From Amycolatopsis sp. A133 (lineage in GTDB: Bacteria; Actinomycetota; Actinomycetes; Mycobacteriales; Pseudonocardiaceae), in contig NZ_JAVHJU010000045.1 in assembly GCF_031082405.1 (NCBI RefSeq), forward strand, positions 1 to 64,000: 64,000 bases of DNA, written 5' to 3'. The notes below the pieces were generated by a model. It was not told where the DNA came from, did no database searches, and was given only the letters and a program-made list of their open reading frames with translations. A program made the position numbers and the translations under genes. Shown piece by piece: positions 61,001 to 64,000 of the stretch (its first letter is position 1; every line of letters starts with the position of its first letter).

Positions 61001-61290
61001 CCTTCCCGCACGTACGTCGTCCCGGGGTTGTCCGGGTCCGGGTGGTAGAGGCCTTCGACGTCCCAGCCGCGGTCCTCGGGGAAGCCCGTGTAGACGTCGG
61101 CGCCTTCCGACACCACCCGCCAGAAGTCCTCCGGGCCGCGGATCCCGCCGGCGTAGCGGCAGGCCATGGAGACGATCGCGACGGGCTCCGCGGCGGCCGC
61201 GGTCAGGGCGGCGTTCTCCTGCTGAAGCCGGACGTTCTCCTTCAGCGAGGCGCGCAGTGCGTCAACGATCTGCTCGTTCGGCGCGGACAT
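46090..61290 (-). CDS. rifB: type I polyketide synthase, modules 4, 5 and 6
   Basis: About 5066 aa, three modules. ATG 61290 (MSAPNEQIVDALRASL docking helix) has GGAGGA 5 nt upstream; ATG 61317 is a poorer choice. Module 4: KS about 40-465, palindromic element 470-485, AT (GHSQGE, YASH), DH near 963 with canonical HAIGGVVLIP, KR near 1360 (LDD), ACP near 1670. Module 5: KS from 1730, AT (GHSQGE, YASH), DH remnant near 2640 in which the HxxxGxxxxP region and the central part are deleted, KR near 2980 (no LDD), ACP near 3280. Module 6: KS from 3337 (IDSACSSS), AT with GHSQGE but YGSH in place of YASH, DH near 4250 with canonical HAVGGVVLLP, KR near 4670, ACP near 4975, then an Asn-Gly-rich linker and docking tail. 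All three ATs are methylmalonyl type. KR tyrosines are present. Confidence 0.95.
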   Translation of the reverse strand: MSAPNEQIVDALRASLKENVRLQQENAALTAAAAEPVAIVSMACRYAGGIRGPEDFWRVVSEGADVYTGFPEDRGWDVEGLYHPDPDNPGTTYVREGAFLHDAAQFDAGFFGISPREALAMDPQQRQLLEVSWETLERAGIDPHSVRGSDIGVYAGIVHQDYAPDLSGFEGFMSLERALGTAGGVASGRVAYTLGLEGPAVTVDTMCSSSLVAIHLAAQALRRGECSMALAGGSTVMATPGGFVGFARQRALAFDGRCKSYAAAADGSGWAEGVGVLLLERLSVARERGHQVLAVIRGSAVNQDGASNGLTAPNGPAQQRVIRKALASAGLSPSDVDTVEGHGTGTVLGDPIEVQALLATYGQGRDPQQPLLLGSVKSVVGHTQGASGVAGVIKMVQSMRHGKLPATLHVDAPTPQVDWSAGAVELVTETREWPRNGHPRRGGISSFGASGTNAHMILEEAPDADLPQPVVSEKAGSNPPFHSRPGVVPLVVSAASAASLAAQAGRLAEVGDFSLADMAGTLVSGRAMLGERAVVVAGSPEEAVTGLQALARGESAPGLLAGRGSGAPGKVVWVFPGQGTQWAGMGRELLDASPVFAARIAECETALGRWVDWSLTDVLRGDADLLDRVDVVQPASFAVMVGLAAVWASLGVEPEAVVGHSQGEIAAACVSGALSLEDAAKVVALRSQAIAASLAGRGGMASVALSEEDAAARLEPWAGRVEVAAVNGPTSVVIAGDAEALDEALDALDDQGVRIRRVAVDYASHTRHVEAARDALAEMLGGIRAQAPEVPFYSTVTGGWVEEAGVLDGGYWYRNLRRQVRFGPAVAELIEQGHRVFVEVSAHPVLVQPINELVDDTEAVVTGTLRREDGGLRRLLASAAELFVRGVTVDWSGVLPPFRRVELPTYAFDHQHYWLQMGGSATDAVSLGLAGADHPLLGAVVPLPQSDGLVFTSRLSLKSHPWLAGHAIGGVVLIPGTVYVDLALRAGDELGFGVLEELVIEAPLVLAERGGVRVQVAVSGPNETGSRAVDVFSMREDGDEWTRHATGLLGASTSREPGRGFDFAAWPPAGAQPVDVENFYTDLTERGYAYSGAFQGMRAVWRRGSGNNTEVFAEVALPDDHQEDAGKFGLHPALLDAALHTNAFANPDDDRNVLPFAWNGLVLHAVGASALRVRVAPGGPDALTFQAADETGGLVVTMDSLVSREVSAEQLETAAGEERDSLFQVDWIEVPATERVATDHVEVLEAVGGEPLDLTSRVLEAVQAWLEGAAEEARLVVVTRGAVREVTDPAGAAVWGLVRAAQAENPGRIILVDTDGDVPLGAVLASGEPQIAVRGNAFSVPRLARAAGQVPDAPAVFGPEGTVLLTGGAGSLGGLVAQHLVARHGVRRLVLASRRGVAAEELVTELTGQGAAVSVVACDVSDRDQVAALLAEHRPTGIVHLAGLLDDGVIGALNRDRLAGVFAPKVDAVRHLDELTRDLDLDAFVVFSSAAALMGSAGQGNYAAANAFLDGLMAGRRAAGRPGVSLAWGLWEQADGLTAHLSATDQARMSRGGVLPMTPAEALDIFDIGLQAEQALLVPIKLDLRTLRSQATAGGEVPHLLRGLVRASRRVARTAAATGGGLVHKLAGLGTEEQDGVLLGIIQAEAAAVLGFAAPELAQGTRGFNDIGFDSLTAVELRNRLSAATGVKLPATLVFDYPTPVALARHLREELGETVAGSPAAVTTAPADAGEPIAIVGMACRLPGGVMSPDDLWRMVAEGRDGMSAFPEDRGWDLEGLFDSDPERPGTAYIRQGGFLHEAALFDPGFFGISPREALAMDPQQRLLLEASWEALERAGIDPTKTRGDAVGVFSGVSIHDYLESLSNMPAELEGFVTTATAGSVASGRVSYTFGFEGPAVTVDTACSSSLVAIHLAAQALRQGECSMALAGGVAVMGSPIGVIGMSRQRGMAEDGRVKAFADGADGTVLSEGVGIVVLERLSVARERGHRVLAVLRGSAVNQDGASNGLTAPNGPSQQRVIRSALAGAGLSPSEVDVVEAHGTGTALGDPIEAQALLATYGKDRETPLWLGSLKSNIGHTQAAAGVAAVIKMVQALRHDALPPTLHVQEPTKQVDWSAGAVELLTEGREWARNGHPRRAGVSSFGISGTNAHLILEEAPADDTPEADVPDGVVPVVVSARSAGSLAGQAGRLAAFLDGDVSLTCVAGALLSTRATLTDRAVVVAGSAGEARTGLAALARGETATGLVTGTAGMPGKTVWVFPGQGTQWAGMGRELLEASPVFAERIAECAAALEPWVDWSLLDVLRGEGDLDRVDVLQPASFAVMVGLAAVWASVGVVPDAVLGHSQGEIAAACVSGALSLEDAAKVVALRSQAIAAQLSGRGGMASVQLSHDEVAARLAPWDGRVEIAAVNGPSSVVIAGDAEALTEAVEALGGRRVAVDYASHTRHVEDIRDTLAETLAGIDAQAPVVPFYSTVTGEWITEAGVVDGGYWYRNLRNQVGFGPAVADLLGQGHGVFVEVSAHPVLVQPISELTDDTDTVVTGTLRRDDGGVRRLLTSMAELFVRGVPVGWATMAPPARVELPTYAFDHQHFWLSPPAAADAPALGLAGADHPLLGAVLPLPQSDGLVLTSRLSVRSHPWLADGVPTAALVELAVRAGDEAGCPVLDDLTVESPLVLPENGGLRVQVTVSGERTVDVYSQREGDEDWTRNATGHLSATAPAREAFDFTAWPPAGAQQVDGLWRRGSGDKTEIFAEVALPEELDAGAFGIHPVLLDAALRPVLADDEQPAEWRGLVLHAAGASALRVRLVPGVSFEAADETGGLVVTAGPVVGRELAAGKTRAGSLYRVDWTEVSIADGAVPDDIEVIEAFGEEPLELTSRVLEAVQTWLVTAADEARLVVVTRGAVREVTDPAGAAVWGLVRAAQAENPGRIFLIDTDGEIPALTSDEPEIAVRGGKFFVPRIARAEQSADDAVFRPDGTVLISGAGALGGLVARRLVERHGVRKLVLASRRGRDADGVADLIAELAADVSVVACDVSDRAQVAALLDEHQPTAIVHTAGVIDAGVIGTLNRDRLATVFAPKVDAVRHLDELTRERDLDAFVVYSSVSAVFMGAGSGSYAAANAFLDGLMANRRAAGLPGLSLAWGLWDQSTGMAANTDEATRARMSRRGGLQVMTQAEGMDLFDAALGSSESLLVPAKLDLRASGVVPHMLRGLVRASRQQARTASTVDNGLAGRLAGLAPADQLTLLLDLVRAQVAAVLGHADASAVRVDTAFKDAGFDSLTAVELRNRMRTATGLKLPATLIFDYPNPQALARHLREELGGAAETPVATAAVKADLDEPIAIVGMACRLPGGVAGPEDLWRLVAEGRDAVSEFPTDRGWDLESIYDPDPARPGKTYTRHGGFLHEAGLFDAGFFGISPREAVAMDPQQRLLLETSWEAMEDAGVDPLSLKGNDVGVFTGMFGQGYVAPGDSVVTPELEGFAGTGGSSSVASGRVSYVFGFEGPAVTIDSACSSSLVAMHLAAQSLRQGECSMALAGGATVMANPGAFVEFSRQRGLAVDGRCKAFADGADGTGWAEGVGVVVLERLSVARERGHRILAVLRGSAVNQDGASNGLTAPNGPSQQRVIRRALGNAGLSPSEVDVVEAHGTGTTLGDPIEAQALLATYGKDRETPLWLGSLKSNIGHAQAAAGVAGVIKMVQALRHEVLPPTLHVDRPTTEVDWTAGAVELLTEAREWPRNGRPRRAGVSAFGVSGTNAHLILEEAPAEEPVPTPEVPVVPVVVSARSGTSLAGQAGRLAGFVAGDVSLAGVARALVTDRAALAERAVMVVGSREEAVTGLEALARGEDAAAVVTGRAGAPGKVVWVFPGQGSQWAGMGRELLEESPVFAARIAECAAALEPWIDWSLLDVLRGESDLLDRVDVVQPASFAVMVGLAAVWQSVGVRPDAVVGHSQGEIAAACVSGALSLPDAAKVVALRSQAIATRLAGRGGMASVALSEEDATAWLAPWADRVQVAAVNSPTSVVIAGAADALDEVVEALSGREVRVRRVAVDYGSHTNQVEAIEDLLAETLAGIEAQAPAVPFFSTLTGGWITDAGVVDGGYWYRNLRNQVGFGPAVAELVRQGHGVFVEVSAHPVLVQPLSEISDDAVVTGSLRRDDGGLRRLLTSMAELFVRGVPLDWTAVLPRTGRVDLPKYAFDHRHYWLRPAGSATDAASLGQEAADHPLLGAVVELPQSDGLVFTSRLSVRTHPWLADHAVGGVVLLPGSGLAELAVRAGDEAGCTALDELIIEAPLVVPAQGGVRVQVALSGPDETGSRTVAVYSQRDGGAGSWTRHATGVLSETPGQGAEFDFHAWPPADAERIDVDTFYTDLAARGYGYGPAFQGLRAVWRREGDVFAEVALPEDLRKDAGRFGVHPALLDAALQAATVGGEPGEPVLAFAWNGLVLHAAGASALRVRLSPSGADALSVEAADETGGLVLTMESLVSRPVSAEQLGAAADAGHDAMFRVDWTELPAAPRAELPPWVRIDTADDVAALAEKADTPPVVVLGAAGADALAVTSRVLEVVQAWLAAPAFEESRLVVTTRGAVPAGGDHTLTDPAAAAVWGLVRSAQAEHPDRIVLLDTETDVEPVLGSVLAGGEPQLAVRGTTFLVPRLARATRIADAPAAFDPDGTVLISGAGSLGALVARHLVTRHGVRKLVLASRQGPAADGARDLIGELAGADVSFVACDVSDRDQVAALLADLPDLTGVVHTAGVFEDGVIEALTPDQLANVYAAKVTAATHLDELTRDRDLGAFVVFSSVAGVMGGGGQGPYAAANAFLDAAMANRRAAGLPGLSLAWGLWERSSGMAAHLSDVDHARASRNGVLELTRAEGLELFDLGLRLDESLLVPIKLDLAAMRASAVPVLFRGLVRPSRNQARTASTVDRGLAGRLAGLPAAEREAVLVDLVREQVAVVLGYDGPEAVRPDTAFKDTGFDSLTSVELRNRLREATGLKLPATLVFDYPNPLAVARFLGARLVPESNGNGHNGQNGDSDRLRHALASVATEERSIAELGVDDLVQLAFGDE
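59838..59883. repeat. 46-bp palindromic element in rifB module 4
   Basis: Copy in the KS-AT linker, identical to the module 10 copy, codon 470 onward (counting from ATG 61290), encoding VVSEKAGSNPPFHSR. Modules 5 and 6 of the same protein have a shorter unrelated linker here. Confidence 0.9.
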
Positions 61291-61323
61291 GTTCTTCCTC
61301 CACGATTGGTTCGCCATCGGCGG

Positions 61324-64000
61324 TCAGCTCGTCTGCCCGAGGGCCCGTTGCACGAGACCGGAGATGTCCAGTGCGTCGATCAGTTCTGCGTCGCCGGCGG
61401 CCGGGGCCGCTTCGGCGGCGCCGTTGCCGGTGCCGGTGCTTGCGTCCGCGTCCGCGAGGCCGAGCAGCGCGTCCAGCACGCCCGCCTCCTTGAACCGCGC
61501 GAACGGCACGGACGCGAGGACCCGGCGGAGGTCGTCTTCCCGCCCGTCCAGGCCGTCGTCGGCGTCCCGGAGGAGTTCGACGCGCAGGTAGCCGACCAGC
61601 GCCTCCGGGGTGGGGTAGTCGAAGATCAGCGTCGCCGGCAGCCGCAGCCCGGTGGCCGCGTGCAGGCTGTTGCGGAGGTTGACCGCGGCCAGGGAGTCGA
61701 AGCCGACCTCCTGGAACGCCTGGCGCGGGCCGATGCCTTCGGCCCCGCTGTGGCCGAGGACCGTCGAGGCGTGACCGCGGACCAGCTTCAGCAGGATGCG
61801 GTTCTGCTCGGCGTCCGGGACCGCGCGCAGGGAGTCCGCGAGCGACGAAGCCGTGTCGCCGTCCGCGCCGTCGTCCTGCGTGGCCTGGAGGATCGCCTTC
61901 GCCTCGGGCAGGTCCGCGAACAGCGGGCTGGGCCGGACCGAGGTGAACGCGGGGATGAAGGCCGCCCAGTCCATGTCGGCCACCGCCACGGCCTTCTCGT
62001 TGCCGGCGACCGCCTGCACCATCGCGGTGACCGCCAGCGGCGGCGCCATCGGGAGGACACCGCGGCGGCGGAGCTGGGCGAGGGCGGCCTCGTCCATGCC
62101 GATGCCGATCTCGTCCAGCGCACCCCAGGCGATCGACGTCGCCTTCAGGCCGCGGGCCCGGCGCCATTCGACCAGGGCGTCGAGGACGGCGTTCGCCGCA
62201 CCGGCCGGGCCCTGCCCGCCGCCGCCCCAGATGCCGGCGATCGAGGAGAACACGACAAAGGCGTCGAGCGGGGTGTCCTCGAACAGCTGGTCCAGCCACA
62301 CCGCGGTGGCCACCTTGGCGGTGAACACCTCGTCGAGGTCGGCGGGCCCGGTGTCGTCGACGGAGCTGGTCTGCGCGATGTCCGCGGCGTGCACCACAGC
62401 GGTGACCTCCGAGTCCGCCACCAGCCGCGCGAGCGCGTCCCGGTCGGTGCCGGCGCAGAACTGGACCGTGGTGCCGAAGCCGGCCAGCTCGGCCCGCAGT
62501 TCTTCGACGTCGTCGGCGCCGGTGACGATGAGCCGTTCGGCGCCGGACTGCGCGAGCCAGACCGAGGCGTGCCGGCCGAGCCCTTCGGCCCCGCCGGTCA
62601 CCAGGACCGTGCCGCGCGGCTCCCACCGGCTCGCCGCGGACTCCGGCACGGGCTTGCGGACCAGCCGCCTGCGGTAGACGCCCGACCGCCGGACCGCGAG
62701 CTGGTCTTCCCCGTCGGCGCCGTTGAGCACCCCGAGCAGGGCCTTGGCCGTGCGCGCGTCGATCGCGGCGGGCAGGTCGACCAGGCCGCCCCACCGGTCG
62801 AGGCGCTCCAGCGCGACGGCGCGGCCGAGTCCCCACACACCCGCCTGGGCCGGTGCGGTGACGGCGTCCTGGATGCCGATGTTCACCGCGCCGGAAGTGA
62901 GGCACCACAGCGGCGCGGAGGTGTTGGTGTCGCCCAGGGCCTGGACCAGCGCGAGCGTCGAAGCGGTGATCTCGGTCGCGTCCGCGGGCCCGCCGTCGAG
63001 AGCGAGCAGCGACAGCACGCCGGCGAGGTCGTTCTCCGCCAGGACACCCCGCACCCGCTCGGCGAGCCGGTCCCTCGAACATTCCCCGACTTCCAGCCGG
63101 ACGATGTCGAGTCCTTGGCCGGTCAGCTCCTTCAGGAGCGCGTCGGTGGTGCCGGCCGGGACGACGGCCAGCCAGCGGCCGGCCGGCACGCCGGTGGCTT
63201 CGCGCTCCAGCGGCTGCCAGGTGACCTGGTAGCGCAGCTTCTCCGCGGTCGAGCGTTCGCGGCGGCGGTCCCGCCACCCGGCCAGCACGGGTACGACGGT
63301 GCTGAGCGCCCCGCGCTGTTCGGGCACCAAGTCGAGCAGCTCGGCCAGGCTGTCCACATCGGACTGTTCGACCGCGGTCCAGAACTCGCCGTCCGCGCCT
63401 TCCGCAGCTTCGGGGATCTCGGCCTCGTGCAGCCAGAAGTGCCGGCGGTCGAAGGCGTACGTCGGCAAGTCGACCCAGGCGGACGCGGGCACGGCGGCCG
63501 TCCAGTCCACGGCCACGCCCCGGACGTACAGCTCGGCCGCCGAGGCCAGCAGGCGGCGGAGACCGCCGTCGTCCCGGCGCAGCGACCCGGTCACCACGGC
63601 GTCGTCGCTGATCTCGCTCAGGGGCTGGACCAGCACCGGGTGGGCGCTGATCTCCACGAACACCGTGTGCCCCAGCCCGGCCAGGTCCGCCACCGAGGGG
63701 CCGAACCGCACCTGCTGCCGCAGGTTCCGGTACCAGTAGCCCCCGTCGACGACGGCGTCCTCGATCCACGCGCCGAGAACGGTGGAATAGAAGGGGATCG
63801 CCGGAGCCTGCGCGGTGATCCCGTCCAGGGCCTTGTCCAGGGTTTCGGCGATGGCCTCGACGTGCCGGGTGTGCGAGGCGTAGTCCACCGCGACCCGCCG
63901 CACCCGGACGCCGTCGCCGGCCAACGCGTCCAACGCCTCGTCGAGGGCCTGCGCGTCGCCCGCGATGACGACCGAGGAGGGGCTGTTGGCCGCGGCCACC
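61324..64000 (-). CDS. rifA: type I polyketide synthase, C-terminal part (end of module 3), partial
   Basis: The gene continues beyond the window; the last 891 codons are visible. Order: C-terminal half of a methylmalonyl-type AT (YASH), no DH, a KR-like region starting with GTVLVTGGAEGLG about 465 residues in, an ACP (GFDSLAAVN) about 765 in, then a docking tail. The KR cannot reduce in the usual way: the catalytic Tyr-containing motif (GQGNYAAAN in other modules) reads GQGPAGAAN, so the tyrosine is missing. An unreduced ketone fits module 3, whose carbons end up in the naphthoquinoid part. Stop 61324 lies 33 bp before the rifB start. Confidence 0.93.
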   Translation of the reverse strand, partial: VAAANSPSSVVIAGDAQALDEALDALAGDGVRVRRVAVDYASHTRHVEAIAETLDKALDGITAQAPAIPFYSTVLGAWIEDAVVDGGYWYRNLRQQVRFGPSVADLAGLGHTVFVEISAHPVLVQPLSEISDDAVVTGSLRRDDGGLRRLLASAAELYVRGVAVDWTAAVPASAWVDLPTYAFDRRHFWLHEAEIPEAAEGADGEFWTAVEQSDVDSLAELLDLVPEQRGALSTVVPVLAGWRDRRRERSTAEKLRYQVTWQPLEREATGVPAGRWLAVVPAGTTDALLKELTGQGLDIVRLEVGECSRDRLAERVRGVLAENDLAGVLSLLALDGGPADATEITASTLALVQALGDTNTSAPLWCLTSGAVNIGIQDAVTAPAQAGVWGLGRAVALERLDRWGGLVDLPAAIDARTAKALLGVLNGADGEDQLAVRRSGVYRRRLVRKPVPESAASRWEPRGTVLVTGGAEGLGRHASVWLAQSGAERLIVTGADDVEELRAELAGFGTTVQFCAGTDRDALARLVADSEVTAVVHAADIAQTSSVDDTGPADLDEVFTAKVATAVWLDQLFEDTPLDAFVVFSSIAGIWGGGGQGPAGAANAVLDALVEWRRARGLKATSIAWGALDEIGIGMDEAALAQLRRRGVLPMAPPLAVTAMVQAVAGNEKAVAVADMDWAAFIPAFTSVRPSPLFADLPEAKAILQATQDDGADGDTASSLADSLRAVPDAEQNRILLKLVRGHASTVLGHSGAEGIGPRQAFQEVGFDSLAAVNLRNSLHAATGLRLPATLIFDYPTPEALVGYLRVELLRDADDGLDGREDDLRRVLASVPFARFKEAGVLDALLGLADADASTGTGNGAAEAAPAAGDAELIDALDISGLVQRALGQTS

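Noticed and set aside
15129..64000. Repeated long similar blocks about every 5 kb that could look like mobile elements
   Set aside because: They are homologous KS, AT, KR and ACP domains of successive PKS modules; no transposase or terminal repeats.
1..64000. CRISPR array, tRNA or rRNA genes, insertion sequences
   Set aside because: No regularly spaced short repeats, no cloverleaf-type sequence and no transposase-like protein were seen on either strand.

Overview
The window is a high-GC actinobacterial DNA segment holding most of a rifamycin-type ansamycin biosynthetic cluster. The genes for 3-amino-5-hydroxybenzoate (AHBA) supply, the modular PKS split, the amide synthase and the TetR/efflux pair match the rif order known from Amycolatopsis mediterranei, so an Amycolatopsis or close relative (Pseudonocardiaceae) is the best guess. 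The PKS proteins differ in length from what I recall for strain S699, so this is probably a related cluster rather than that strain.

Layout. 1-12.6 kb: tailoring and deoxysugar region in several short transcription units: NDP-hexose 2,3-dehydratase, two luciferase-like oxidoreductases, a Gfo/Idh-type 3-ketoreductase, a class III aminotransferase, an RmlC-type epimerase, a GT-B glycosyltransferase, an E1/SpnQ-type 3-dehydrase with its complete iron-sulfur cysteine set, two cytochromes P450 and a small PPOX-fold flavoprotein. 12.6-15 kb: TetR repressor (rifQ-like) and MFS efflux pump (rifP-like), with an AT-rich palindrome as candidate operator. 15-17 kb: an esterase and a PIG-L-type deacetylase-like protein. 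17-25 kb: AHBA genes rifN, M, L, K, I, H, G, a previously unnamed 62-codon gene, and the release enzyme rifF. 25-64 kb: PKS genes rifE, D, C, B and the 3' end of rifA, all on the minus strand.

How it works together. RifG/H/I/K/L/M/N provide AHBA through the aminoshikimate route; the RifA-E line extends it through module 10 (this window shows the end of module 3 and all of modules 4-10); RifF closes the macrolactam, since there is no thioesterase. The P450s and other oxidoreductases would tailor the product. The sugar genes together predict a 4-amino-2,3,4,6-tetradeoxyhexose, the constitution of tolyposamine in tolypomycin, although related sugar genes also occur in rif clusters whose product carries no sugar. 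NDP-glucose synthase, 4,6-dehydratase, the rifJ dehydratase and the start of rifA are not in the window.

The most unusual structure is a 46-bp palindromic element. One copy is intergenic (32-77). Four copies lie inside PKS reading frames, all in the same codon phase and at the same place, the KS-AT linker of modules 4, 7, 9 and 10. This looks like a palindromic mobile element domesticated in a coding sequence and then spread by module duplication or gene conversion.
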